A stretch of DNA of 64,000 nt from Planctomycetaceae bacterium UBA2671. Its GTDB lineage: Bacteria > Planctomycetota > Planctomycetia > Planctomycetales > Planctomycetaceae. Below, in pieces: positions 54,464-63,643 of the stretch (position 1 is its first letter; each line of letters opens with the position of its first letter). The notes under the pieces are model-generated. The model was given only the letters and a program-made list of their open reading frames with translations, was not told where the DNA came from and did not search any database. The stretch lies in NCBI GenBank assembly GCA_002359185.1, contig DEML01000096.1, forward strand, positions 98,428-162,427, given 5' to 3'. A program made the translations under genes and the position numbers.

Positions 54464-56041
54464 TTATTCGACTGTATATTCCAGAGCGAGAGTTTCCATG
54501 GCATCGACGCCAGCTGAATCCAAACCAGAATCGCGGACAATTTGCGTGGCGGCTTCTCGATTTCCTGTCAAATCGCGAGCAGTCGCACTGATACGACCAT
54601 TGGCATCGTAACTGTAGGTCACTTCGACAGGTGAGTTCTGCGGAAGGTTTGGCGGCAAATCGACGATGCGGAAGTCGCCAATCAAAGTACAGGCAGCCGG
54701 GTCTTTGGCTTCCCCTTCGAGGATGTGCACATGAATCGAACGCTGGTTAGGCGAGTTTGTGACAAACCGCTGAGAAACATTGAATGGAATCTGAGTGTTT
54801 TTGGGGATCATGATGTGATTGATCTTCTGAACCCGGTTGTTGGGATCGGTGATCTTAATTCCCAAAGAGTGCGAGTTGACGTCAGCAGTACTGACCGAAC
54901 GGAGTCGATCCAAAGCCGCCTTGGCCAGTTTGGTTCCGCCGCCAGTTGCCCGGGCTTCCAGAATAGCAGCATGAATCGCGGCTCCCTGGGAAACGGCTTC
55001 TTCAGGAGAGACATCACGAGAAGGTTTACGGCCTGCCACTTCAATGAGCATCGCTTCAACAACCGGCATATGAGTCGAACCACCGACGACGACAATATCA
55101 TCCAACTCCCCAGCTTTGACGCCAGCCTGCTGCATAACCAACTCGGTCGTATCGCGTGTTCGCTGCATCAGGTCGGCAGTCATACGTTCAAAGTCGCCGC
55201 GAGTTAACGCAACCGTTAACGTTTTTCCCTGATAATACAGGCTGACAGGCACCTGAGATTTTTGACTCAACTGTCGTTTTGCATCTTCACATTCCTGAGT
55301 GAACTGCAGCAGCGTTTCCGGATCTTCACGAGGATCGGTTCCGTGTTTCTGCAGATACTGTTCAGAGACATGGTCGACCACACGGCGGGTCCAGTCGAGA
55401 CCACCAAGCATCACGTCTCCGTCGGTCGCGAGCACGCGGAAGTTTGTCGGCGTGTATTCGACAACGGTGACGTCGAATGTACCACCCCCGAGATCGTAGA
55501 CGAGAATCGTCTTCTTTTTAAAGTCCGCCTTCTTGACACCCAATTCGCCTTTGATCCAGGCATAAGCCAGCGTGGCGGCTGTCGGTTCATTGATAATATC
55601 GACAACATTCAATCCAGCAATTCGGCCAGCATCCTGAGTCGCTTTACGGCGAACATCATTGAAGTAATACGGCACGGTAATTACGGCATTGGCAATGGGT
55701 CCGATCCGTTCTTCAGCATCCTGCTTGAGTTTTTTAAGGATCAAGGCGGAGATAAATTCCGGTGTCAGCTTCTTATTCTGGAAGACGACGTAGAAATCCT
55801 TGTTCCCCATCTGTCGTTTGATCGCTTCGATAATTCGTTCGGGATCTTCGACAGACATCCGTTCGAATGTCGGCCCGACAACCACCTGACCTTCTTCACT
55901 CAGAATGACAATCGAAGGAGTGATGGTTCGATCATCCGAATTCAAAAGAGCGGCTGGTTCGCCTGTATCATCCATCATGGATATTGAAGAGAACGTCGTT
56001 CCCAAGTCGATTCCGACAGTATTGCCCTCAAGAAACTGCAT
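54464..56041 (-). CDS. Hsp70/DnaK-like chaperone, short form
   Basis: This 525-residue protein has the nucleotide-binding domain (GIDLGTTFSSIS at 10-21, INEPTAATLAYA, VYDLGGGTFDVTVVEY, VVGGSTHMPVVEAML). A shortened substrate-binding part follows (SLGIKITDPNNRVQKINHI, FVTNSPNQRSIHVHILEGE, PPNLPQNSPVEVTYSYDANG). The C-terminal helical lid of canonical DnaK (~635 residues) is missing. It is not the main DnaK, because no grpE or dnaJ is adjacent. The J-like/MshEN gene follows at once. Confidence 0.9.
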   Translation of the reverse strand: MQFLEGNTVGIDLGTTFSSISMMDDTGEPAALLNSDDRTITPSIVILSEEGQVVVGPTFERMSVEDPERIIEAIKRQMGNKDFYVVFQNKKLTPEFISALILKKLKQDAEERIGPIANAVITVPYYFNDVRRKATQDAGRIAGLNVVDIINEPTAATLAYAWIKGELGVKKADFKKKTILVYDLGGGTFDVTVVEYTPTNFRVLATDGDVMLGGLDWTRRVVDHVSEQYLQKHGTDPREDPETLLQFTQECEDAKRQLSQKSQVPVSLYYQGKTLTVALTRGDFERMTADLMQRTRDTTELVMQQAGVKAGELDDIVVVGGSTHMPVVEAMLIEVAGRKPSRDVSPEEAVSQGAAIHAAILEARATGGGTKLAKAALDRLRSVSTADVNSHSLGIKITDPNNRVQKINHIMIPKNTQIPFNVSQRFVTNSPNQRSIHVHILEGEAKDPAACTLIGDFRIVDLPPNLPQNSPVEVTYSYDANGRISATARDLTGNREAATQIVRDSGLDSAGVDAMETLALEYTVE

Positions 56042-56548
56042 AGCTTAACCCGTTGTCTTTCACGATCTCTACGAAACAATGTATTTGTCCTGTCCGCATT
56101 CATAGCACCAGAAATTTATCTGGCCGTTATGCCGGAAGGAACCTTGACCCAAAACTCATCAACAGCAGCAATTGTGTTTGTTTAGAATACTGATATCAGA
56201 CTCTGAGTTTCAACGAAGTGAAACATGACGAGCACGTCATTTTCCGGGAATTCTGAAATTTGCGTCTGTTGAGAGGATTATGATGAAGTCCTCATTGTGC
56301 TATCGCCACACAGAGGTTGCAAGACATAAGCGGTTTTCTTGCCGTAATTTCAGCCGAAGGGGAAATACGACGGATTTGATTAGAGTGATCGAATAGAACA
56401 CTAAACCACCGAATTTATTAGAGCATTTCTAAATGCAGTGTGCCTTCACATGTACGATTATTTGCCTAAATCGCTACATTTGCTCAGGCAGAATGCGGAA
56501 AATTAATTTTGGAAATGCTCTAGAAGTGCTACTACTGGGAGTTCATTT
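56042..56548. other. 507-bp gap upstream of the Hsp70 gene, holds family H repeat
   Basis: The Hsp70 promoter should lie close to 56050-56200. No sigma-32-like or CIRCE (TTAGCACTC-N9-GAGTGCTAA) site was found. Near the right end TAGAGCATTTC (56420-56430) and GGAAATGCTCTA (56511-56522) form an inverted repeat over 80 bp. No coding sequence is seen. Confidence 0.5.
56420..56522. repeat. Inverted repeat, family H
   Basis: Arms TAGAGCATTTC and GAAATGCTCTA are perfect 11-bp inverted repeats about 80 bp apart. The end lies just past the stop of the - strand gene starting at 56549. Confidence 0.7.
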
Positions 56549-56974
56549 CTAAAACCAGTCGAGTTCCCCAATCCTCACACCCAGGATAAACACAATCGTA
56601 AGAAACGAACCCACAATCTGAACGAGAATGGCGGCATTGACGACGTTTAACAATTCCAGAGTTTTATTGGAAAGTCGTTCCCGGTTTTCCACGGCCAGCT
56701 TTTGAATGGAATCGTAAATCAGTTCACCGGCGATAATTAGAATGACACACAGGAACACCAACGCCCAGGTGAGCAACGACAATTCAACGACGACTGCAGT
56801 GCACAACAATATGCTGATTGCGAAAAAATCGAAGAAGAGCGTACTACTCATCCGAAAACATTGCGTAATGCCCCGCTCGGCATCGACGAGCCGTTGCCGC
56901 CAGGGCGAACGATTCGGACGAGGTTCCTCGACTGAGTCTTCCGTTTTTATTAAATCGATTAACGAAGTATGCAT
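56549..56974 (-). CDS. DgkA-like small membrane protein
   Basis: This 141-residue protein has three hydrophobic helices: FFDFFAISILLCTAVVVEL, WALVFLCVILIIAGELIYDS and NVVNAAILVQIVGSFLTIVF. The lay-out, with ERGITQCFRM before helix 1 and a Glu at the end of helix 2 (GELIYDSIQ), resembles diacylglycerol/undecaprenol kinases of the PF01219 type. The second catalytic acidic position (E in ELLNSAIE) is Gln here (SIQ), so activity is doubtful. Family membership is a similarity judgement, not certain. Confidence 0.6.
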   Translation of the reverse strand: MHTSLIDLIKTEDSVEEPRPNRSPWRQRLVDAERGITQCFRMSSTLFFDFFAISILLCTAVVVELSLLTWALVFLCVILIIAGELIYDSIQKLAVENRERLSNKTLELLNVVNAAILVQIVGSFLTIVFILGVRIGELDWF

Positions 56975-57083
56975 CCGATCTCCACGGCCGTGAAGGGATT
57001 AAATGGTCCAGGGTCAAGGGACTTGAGTCCAGGGGACGATTTGCAATTCTCTAACCACTCATCACTCATCTCTAACCTCTCCA

Positions 57084-60000
57084 TTATTGTGTTCCCAGGA
57101 GTGAGCTGAGTCGATTGGAGGAACCATCGATTGGTCCGAGGCGGGGTTCAATCATAAAGCCGACGCCGAAATTGCCTTTACTGCTATCGACAGACAATCC
57201 GAGATGGATCAGGAAGTCGGAACGAATTCCAGTAATTGTAAACGATTGACCGCGATCCTGATTTTCCGCGATATCGTAAGCGGTTCCGAAAGTGGCAATC
57301 CATTTTTGACTCATCGCATAACTGGCGCTCGCTGTCAGGAGTTGACTTTCCAAAGGTCCTGCCTGAATGTTGCGATATCCCAGATACAGGCTGCCGCGAG
57401 TGCTGCGTTGTGTCAGGAAACCGACGTCCCAGGCTTGTGGCGCATCTTCAAAGAAATCAAATTCCCCATTGGCCAGAATTTTTGTACGGGAACCGACATC
57501 CCACATATAATTCGCGGTCAGTAATCCAAAGTCTTCGCCGAAATTATCGCTGTCGGCATCCGGGAAGTAGGACAATCCTAAGTCGAGAGTCATCCAGTCT
57601 TTAATCCGCTGTCGCTCGGGTGGACCAACCTTGGTTTGCAGGCGATGATTCCAGTTGAAGCGGGCCACCTGCTGATCATCGACCAGTTCAAAATAAGGTG
57701 AGCTGACATTACGGGCTGCCCCGGAACGGACCGCATAATTTCGCGGATCAAACTGAGTCGGCAACAGAGCATTGTTCATAAAGCCGAACGTGTTGAAGAT
57801 CAATCGCGTGCGGAATCGTTCCTGAGCGTTTTCATCAAATTCGTTGTACTGAGGGACATCGCTCAAATCCTGAGTCGAATCAGCAAAGTAATAGTCGACT
57901 CCCAGATTCTGTTTGTGAGCCAGTCCATTGATTCCGAGCAAGGGACTGAATAGGTGCGGATAAGTTTTCCAGAGCATTAAATTCGCCCGGATCCCCGCAG
58001 ACCCATAAAAACGATTCAAGTTGTTATTCGTGAATCCATCATCCTGCCAGTAAGCCGCTTCGCCCAGCAGGTAAGGATCGAATTTCACAGGCCCCAGATT
58101 GAAAGGCATGGAAAGTTCATGACGAGTCGAAAGTACCACCCCTTCTGCTTCGGGAGTGTAAGTCAGAGGTACATACAAATCGTTGGGATCATCGGGAGCA
58201 TCGCCCGGTCGCAATTGACCATAACCAGCTGAGGATCGGGACGAGTAAACGAGACGATCCCATAACAGAGGTTCGCCCAGGATCGTCAGATCCGCTTTCG
58301 GCAACCAGTTCGTTTCGGTTTCAAATTCATTGAGCTGGAATCGCCCCATGATTGAAGTCGCAATGTTATCTTCCTGATGATTGATGCTGATCAGAGTTTC
58401 GTTGTCTTTGCCCTGATCCCATTCCTCTTCATAATATTGTTCGAGGAAATTGCGATCACTTAAAAATCCAAGTTCGCCCGTCACCCACAACGAGTCCGAC
58501 ATGTGCTGGCGGTGTCGCCATAAGGCGCGTCCCCGTGTGTTCGAAGCGACATCCAGATCGCGGCGATCCAGACCCAGGTTGTCAGTGCCCCAATCATTAA
58601 TCCAGACAGCTTCCGTTTCGCCAAAATAACTTCCTGCAGTGCCGATGGGTGCACAACCAGCGTAGGTGGCATCTGTTCCGAGCCAGAATCCGCGTTCGGT
58701 ATACATATCGGCTTGAAGATTCCAATCCAGATCATCCGCCCCTTTCAAGCCGAGCAACTTGGAAAGATTCCAGACCGTCTTCAACTGTCCGCCAAAAATA
58801 TTGTCCTGACCGAGAGTCAGACTTTCGATCGGAATATGCGGATCCTCAGCAGGTCCACTCACATACGGGGCAAAAAAGATGGGAGCTTCACCGACGCGGA
58901 ATTTATTGTTCAGACTCGTGATCCAGGGTTTCGGACGGGCGACCTGCAAACCTGTTTGAGGATCGACTTCGGGATCACCACCACCAACCCAGCCACGGTC
59001 GTAACGATTTTCAATAAAAATATCTCCGGCTTCCATACGATAAGTCGGTACGCCAAATTCACTCCCAGAGACCCATGCATTTTCTGCATGAAAACTGTCG
59101 TGCGACAATTGCCGAATCCGGTCCGCTCGCAACTTGAGATCTCCCTGCATGTCGGGAACATTGACTCGCATTTCACTATCGAGCAGGACTGCTCGATCTT
59201 CTCGGATATCGTAATAGGCACGGGAAGCACGCATCACATGATTCCCCTGCCGGATTTCGATATTTCCTTCGAGATACAATTGCATGGGTGTGTTCTGGTC
59301 CTGAAACATTTCCGGCGAAAATGTTCCCGAGGCATTTGCCTGAGTCCAGATCACAACTTGATCAGCCGAAAGATCGAGTGCTCCGACCGGCACACCATCG
59401 ACAGGCCCAATTCCTTCGACAACGATATTCACCCCCTGAGAAATAACCGTAATCTGCTCTGCTGGAGAAGATTCTTCTGAGAGATAACTTTTGACATCGA
59501 AACCAATTCCGAAACTTCGGGGCGAGACCACAATGTGTCGCTGAGCGGTGGTGGCGAGCGGCTGAGTCAAACTATCAAAATCAATTTCCGCAGGACTGAG
59601 CGGAATTGCATTATCGGGAGCAATCAGGCGAGGTTGGTTGAGAGCGGTCTGCTGATGTCGTGACCTGGCTCGTTTGGCACGTTCCAGAAAAGGATCGCTC
59701 GCAGCCGAGAGCAACTGCACTTCATGACGGGGAACGGTGGTGATTTCAGCTGAAGACACTAGCTCGACCAGAACAGGCTGAGTCGATTCACTTTTCGCAT
59801 CGGTTTTGAGCTGCACATCTTGCTCGGCGTAAACCACAATGCGGGTCATCAGACGATTGTGATCCTGAACCGTCGATTTCCAGATCACAATCTGATTCGC
59901 ATTGAGCTCCCAGTCCCCTTGCTGAATTTGGCATCGTCCACGCAAAAGAGAAACACCTTCAGAAGCAGGATCCGTACTCCGATTTTTTTCCGAATCTCCA

Positions 60001-60260
60001 TACAGTCGGGACGTGATATCGACAGCTGCAGGAGACTCTTCATGGAGGAAATCACAGCTGATGAAAATTGGATCGAGGATAGTCGGCCCGGATTGCTCTG
60101 AGGAAAAAGCACCAGGTGGCTTCATTGCGATCCGTTGTTCAGGTTCATTTCCCTGGGCAAATAAAATCAACATTGACGATGCCAGCGCGACCAGCACCAC
60201 GACAGGCAACAAAGTTACCTTTCGGACGGCTCGGCAAAATGGTCGCTCGAAGAACACCAT
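57084..60260 (-). CDS. LptD/OstA-like outer-membrane protein
   Basis: This 1058-residue protein has an N-terminal hydrophobic segment (VTLLPVVVLVALASSMLIL). It then has LptA/OstA-type beta strands (LLRGRCQIQQGDWELNANQIV, YLEGNIEIRQGNHVMRASRAY, MQGDLKLRADRIRQLSHDSF). A large C-terminal beta-barrel follows (FGEDFGLLTANYMWDVGSRT, FNPLG-like repeats to the end). LptD inserts lipopolysaccharide into the outer leaflet of Gram-negative outer membranes. With the LptF/G-type permease at 47.8 kb this supports an asymmetric outer membrane. The N-terminal anchor form is unusual for LptD, which normally has a cleavable signal. Confidence 0.85.
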   Translation of the reverse strand: MVFFERPFCRAVRKVTLLPVVVLVALASSMLILFAQGNEPEQRIAMKPPGAFSSEQSGPTILDPIFISCDFLHEESPAAVDITSRLYGDSEKNRSTDPASEGVSLLRGRCQIQQGDWELNANQIVIWKSTVQDHNRLMTRIVVYAEQDVQLKTDAKSESTQPVLVELVSSAEITTVPRHEVQLLSAASDPFLERAKRARSRHQQTALNQPRLIAPDNAIPLSPAEIDFDSLTQPLATTAQRHIVVSPRSFGIGFDVKSYLSEESSPAEQITVISQGVNIVVEGIGPVDGVPVGALDLSADQVVIWTQANASGTFSPEMFQDQNTPMQLYLEGNIEIRQGNHVMRASRAYYDIREDRAVLLDSEMRVNVPDMQGDLKLRADRIRQLSHDSFHAENAWVSGSEFGVPTYRMEAGDIFIENRYDRGWVGGGDPEVDPQTGLQVARPKPWITSLNNKFRVGEAPIFFAPYVSGPAEDPHIPIESLTLGQDNIFGGQLKTVWNLSKLLGLKGADDLDWNLQADMYTERGFWLGTDATYAGCAPIGTAGSYFGETEAVWINDWGTDNLGLDRRDLDVASNTRGRALWRHRQHMSDSLWVTGELGFLSDRNFLEQYYEEEWDQGKDNETLISINHQEDNIATSIMGRFQLNEFETETNWLPKADLTILGEPLLWDRLVYSSRSSAGYGQLRPGDAPDDPNDLYVPLTYTPEAEGVVLSTRHELSMPFNLGPVKFDPYLLGEAAYWQDDGFTNNNLNRFYGSAGIRANLMLWKTYPHLFSPLLGINGLAHKQNLGVDYYFADSTQDLSDVPQYNEFDENAQERFRTRLIFNTFGFMNNALLPTQFDPRNYAVRSGAARNVSSPYFELVDDQQVARFNWNHRLQTKVGPPERQRIKDWMTLDLGLSYFPDADSDNFGEDFGLLTANYMWDVGSRTKILANGEFDFFEDAPQAWDVGFLTQRSTRGSLYLGYRNIQAGPLESQLLTASASYAMSQKWIATFGTAYDIAENQDRGQSFTITGIRSDFLIHLGLSVDSSKGNFGVGFMIEPRLGPIDGSSNRLSSLLGTQ

Positions 60261-60972
60261 TGATCAACGGATTTTAGTCTTCAACGGAAGGAAAAACGTC
60301 GCTTGAGAATTGAAGAAAGGAACCCTGAATGCGACGACTGGCTGGACGGACCGATCAGTAGGCGAAGTGTAGCTGAAAACTCAAAAACTGGTCAACGGGG
60401 ATCATGGATCAATTAAATGACGTAAATTTCTAATATACAATAAGATGCGACGTATCGTATTGATTTCCATTATCAATTTGAGAAATGCATCTGATGCAAT
60501 ATGAAAATCACACAATCTGCTTCAACATAAGCACTTACGGAAACACTGTCCGTCAAAAACAATTTTGTGCATAAAAAGATTCCGTGAACTGGCTTATTTC
60601 ATGTTCAAAACCTCATATAATCATTACAAATTTCTGAGTAATCTCATGGTCTTATTCTGCAGGAAATTCCCATCTGATTGTCGCTGCCATTCGAGCCGTT
60701 TCCACAAAAGTGTGGCGGGTGTTTGCCTGGAAAACAGGCTTAAAACCCATATAAAGCGCTACAGTAATCTGCAAACCGCAGTAGGAGGAAATGAATCCTG
60801 TTTCACGAAAAAATTTTAGAAATTTCGGATGACTTTGAGGCAATGAAATGTGCATAATTCACTTGGAAACAGCACTAGACCGTTGAATCCATCAATAAGA
60901 TCTAATATCATTACATTACCTGCCGTTTGAAATACACACCCTCCCAAACTTGCCTTCCCACTGGAGATCATC
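60261..60972. other. 712-bp AT-rich gap between LptD-like and haem-binding genes
   Basis: Two divergent promoters should lie here. No convincing gene is seen. An AGGAGG at 60783-60788 is followed two bases later by ATG 60791 and a 13-codon frame (MNPVSRKNFRNFG) ending at TGA 60830-60832, which may be a decayed Tat-type start. The rest is AT-rich with no recognised structure. Confidence 0.4.
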
Positions 60973-61491
60973 ATGACTGAGCCTGCTCAACAACCCGATG
61001 AAACCCCTCAAAAAATGAAGCCAAGCATTATTCGCAGGCTGGCTGTTTTTGGACTGGTTCTGTTCCTGGGACTGCAACTGGTCCCCATCGATAGACACAA
61101 TCCTGAAGTCGTTGCAGATATCAATGCCCCAGAAGAAGTCAAACTCATCCTTAGGCGTGCCTGTTACGATTGTCATTCCAATGAAACGAAGTGGCCCTGG
61201 TACAGTTACGTCGCTCCCGGTTCATGGCTGATGGCTAAGGATGTTCGTGAAGGTCGCGACTACCTCAACTTTTCTGAGTGGGGTGATTACTACGAAATGG
61301 AAGAAACCCCTGAGTACTTTCTGGATGAATGCTTCGGTTCAATCGAATCAGGCGAAATGCCTCTCTGGTTTTACTTGCCCATGCACCCCGAAGCCAAGTT
61401 GACTGCAGAAGATATGAAAATTCTGAAAGAATGGTGCCAAGCCGAAGAGAGTGTGGTCTCTGAAGAAATTGAAGAAGATATCGAGTCCTGA
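60973..61491 (+). CDS. Haem-binding domain protein (CxxCH), membrane-anchored
   Basis: This 172-residue protein starts with ATG behind GGAG. One hydrophobic segment (LAVFGLVLFLGLQLVPI) exports or anchors it. CYDCH at residues 64-68 is a haem c attachment motif in the 'haem_bd' family, with LRRACYDCHSNETKWPWYSYV then SWLMAKDVREGRDYLNFSEW. The C terminus is Glu-rich. The family is common in Bacteroidota and Planctomycetota; its electron partner is unknown. It could serve the PVC dehydrogenases. Confidence 0.88.
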   Translation: MTEPAQQPDETPQKMKPSIIRRLAVFGLVLFLGLQLVPIDRHNPEVVADINAPEEVKLILRRACYDCHSNETKWPWYSYVAPGSWLMAKDVREGRDYLNFSEWGDYYEMEETPEYFLDECFGSIESGEMPLWFYLPMHPEAKLTAEDMKILKEWCQAEESVVSEEIEEDIES

Positions 61492-61527
61492 TCGAACTCA
61501 ACGATTTCATGACCACAAATGGGCTTT

Positions 61528-61599
61528 ACAAGCACGAAGCGCAAGCGAGTGTGTTCAAAAATTTATCCGTCGACTCACTCGCAGCGTTTCGTGCTTGTC
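61528..61599. repeat. Dispersed inverted repeat, family A, copy 3
   Basis: ACAAGCACGAAGCGCAAG then CGAGTGTG opposes CACTCGCAGCG then TTTCGTGCTTGT. It is uninterrupted, unlike copy 2, and lies between the haem-binding gene and acpS. Confidence 0.9.
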
Positions 61600-61650
61600 T
61601 AATTAATCAATTATTGTTCCCAATAAATTTGTTCTCCAAGAAAATAAACG

Positions 61651-62034
61651 ATGCGAATTTTAGGGCTGGGGACGGATATCGTGGAAATCAGTCGTGTCTC
61701 AGACATGATTGAGCGACATGCCGAGAGCTTTACCGAGCGGATTTACAGCTCCTACGAAATTGAATATTGCTCATCCAAGAAGAACGCATCACAACATTAC
61801 GCGGGGCGCTGGGCGGCTAAAGAAGCGGTGATGAAAGCGTTCGGCACTGGCTTTATCAAGGGGATTCACTGGAATGAAATCGAAGTGATTTCCCAGCAAT
61901 CGGGGCAACCCGAAATACGTCTCAGCGGTGAAACCAGTACATTCGCCCAACAGCGGGGCATCGATCAAATCCTGCTTTCGATTTCGCATGGCAAAGACTA
62001 CGCCACCGCCACCGCGATTGTCTGTTCGGGATAA
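61651..62034 (+). CDS. acpS: Holo-[acyl-carrier-protein] synthase
   Basis: This 127-residue protein has the AcpS signature LGLGTDIVEISRV with Asp8, then RIYSSYEIEYC, and the WAAKEAVMKAFGTG motif with Glu57 that binds Mg2+ and CoA. It transfers the 4'-phosphopantetheine arm to acyl carrier protein. The length is normal. The ABC ATPase gene begins 6 bases after its stop codon, so the two are probably co-transcribed. Confidence 0.93.
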   Translation: MRILGLGTDIVEISRVSDMIERHAESFTERIYSSYEIEYCSSKKNASQHYAGRWAAKEAVMKAFGTGFIKGIHWNEIEVISQQSGQPEIRLSGETSTFAQQRGIDQILLSISHGKDYATATAIVCSG

Positions 62035-62040
62035 TCGCTA

Positions 62041-62745
62041 ATGGATACTGCTTCAGCTGTGGATTTCAAATCAAATCAGGTCAGATTTGCAGTTCAAATT
62101 TCTGACCTTGCGTACGAGACTGACAATCGACAGTTTACTTTGTCGATTAATCATTTCGAAATGCCTGAAAATTCGACCCTGGCTGTTACGGGACGAAGTG
62201 GTTCCGGTAAAACAACCCTGCTCTCGCTCATTTCCGGACAGGTTCAGCCAGTCAGCGGAAATCTTCATGTCCTCGAGCGAGAATTAAATACGTTCAAGGC
62301 TTCTCAAATCCGTCTGTTTCGGCTGGAAAACATTGGGATAGTCTTCCAGGACTTTCGTCTGATTGACTACCTGACAGTGCGAGAGAATATCGGAGTTGCC
62401 AGAAATCTGGGTCGCATCGCCGATGCTGATCATTGGACTGATCGTATCAAACAACTGGCGGAGCAATTTGGTATCGCGGAGTTACTCAATCGTTATCCCC
62501 ATCAGATTTCTCAGGGTGAAAAACAACGAACGGCTATAGCCCGGGCGATGTTCACAAAGCCTTCGCTCGTCTTAGCTGACGAGCCGACGGGAAATCTCGA
62601 TCCTCAGAATGCAGAAATTGTCCTCAATTTATTGATTGAGGCCAATCGAGAAAATCAATCTTCACTGCTTGTGGTGACTCACGATCACACTTTGTTAGAC
62701 CGCTTTGATCGACATCTTGACATGGTCCAAATTGCTGGTGAATAG
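62041..62745 (+). CDS. ABC transporter ATP-binding protein, orphan
   Basis: This 234-residue protein has Walker A GRSGSGKTT, Q-loop GIVFQDFRLIDYLTV, signature ISQGEKQRTAIARAMF, Walker B LVLADEPTGNLDPQ and H-loop VTHDH. The type is LolD/MacB-like. No cognate FtsX-like permease is adjacent; the neighbours are acpS upstream and a convergent metal-type permease downstream. It may serve a permease encoded elsewhere. Confidence 0.9.
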   Translation: MDTASAVDFKSNQVRFAVQISDLAYETDNRQFTLSINHFEMPENSTLAVTGRSGSGKTTLLSLISGQVQPVSGNLHVLERELNTFKASQIRLFRLENIGIVFQDFRLIDYLTVRENIGVARNLGRIADADHWTDRIKQLAEQFGIAELLNRYPHQISQGEKQRTAIARAMFTKPSLVLADEPTGNLDPQNAEIVLNLLIEANRENQSSLLVVTHDHTLLDRFDRHLDMVQIAGE

Positions 62746-62782
62746 CCAAATCTTCATGCTAATTGAATGGACAGACAATCAA

Positions 62783-63643
62783 TCAATTCGAAATGCGTTC
62801 GAGATCATGAAATGTTCTGGCGAATTGTCGGATCCCCAAGCTGATCAGGTAGCAAGCTGTGCAAACGAGAACGGTACTTGCGCCGGCTGGGATTCGTGTA
62901 TCGAGTGATGAGAGCAAAGCTCCGACCGCAGAAGCCCCTGCTCCGATGCCTGCTGAAATGAGAAGGATTTGATAAAAACGATCCGACCACAGGCGAGCCG
63001 TCACTGCAGGGGTAATGATCAATGCCACGATCATTACAACTCCAATTGCCGGCAAACCAACCACAATAGTGGTTGTCAACAAGAGCAACTGGAGCCAGTC
63101 CACTCGATTAGTTGGAAGCCCTTGTACGGACAGAAATTCCGCATCAAAGGTCACACCCACGCTGAGCCGAAATGTCAGTGCGATAATAACTACGGTCAGT
63201 AGACAGGCACCGCCAATCAGGTAGACATCTCGCTCCAGAAGACTCCCAGGTGATCCAAAAAGAAATGCATCAAAACCGGCGCGGCCTCCGAATTTCCCGC
63301 TGTTTTGAATGAGCCGACTCAGAACAATACCGGCTCCAAAGAAAACGCTTAAAACACCAGCCACAGCCGTTTCCGTTCTGGTTTTAGAAATGCGGGGGAG
63401 TACGCGAATTATCCAAACTGCGAGTAACCCTGTTAAAAACGCTCCTGCAAACTGCAGTGCCAGATTTTGCCCGCCAGCCAGATAATAGCCGACACAAACT
63501 CCCGGCAAGGACGCATGAGCCAGCGCATCGCCGGTCAGTGCCCGTTTTCGTAATACCGCAAAGGTGCCAATAATTCCGCAGGTGGCCCCGACTAAAGCTG
63601 TTCCCAGCAAAACTATAGCGGTGTTATAGGGCAGCCCAAGCAT
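62783..63643 (-). CDS. ABC-3 family metal permease (ZnuB/MntB type)
   Basis: This 286-residue protein has about eight membrane helices and the family hallmarks FAVLRKRALTGDALAHASLPGVC, LFGSPGSLLERDVYLI and LPAIGVVMIVALIITPAVTARLW. It imports Zn or Mn with a matching ATPase and binding protein. Neither is next to it: the ATPase at 62041 is of another type and the upstream 230 bp carry no such gene. It is convergent with the ABC ATPase gene. Confidence 0.88.
   Translation of the reverse strand: MLGLPYNTAIVLLGTALVGATCGIIGTFAVLRKRALTGDALAHASLPGVCVGYYLAGGQNLALQFAGAFLTGLLAVWIIRVLPRISKTRTETAVAGVLSVFFGAGIVLSRLIQNSGKFGGRAGFDAFLFGSPGSLLERDVYLIGGACLLTVVIIALTFRLSVGVTFDAEFLSVQGLPTNRVDWLQLLLLTTTIVVGLPAIGVVMIVALIITPAVTARLWSDRFYQILLISAGIGAGASAVGALLSSLDTRIPAGASTVLVCTACYLISLGIRQFARTFHDLERISN

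Noticed and set aside
56042..56548. CIRCE or sigma-32-type heat-shock site before the Hsp70 gene
   Set aside because: No TTAGCACTC-N9-GAGTGCTAA or comparable sequence was found.
60652..60855. A 67-codon - strand frame in the 60.3-60.9 kb gap
   Set aside because: No Shine-Dalgarno, family likeness or conserved motif; AT-rich DNA makes such frames common.
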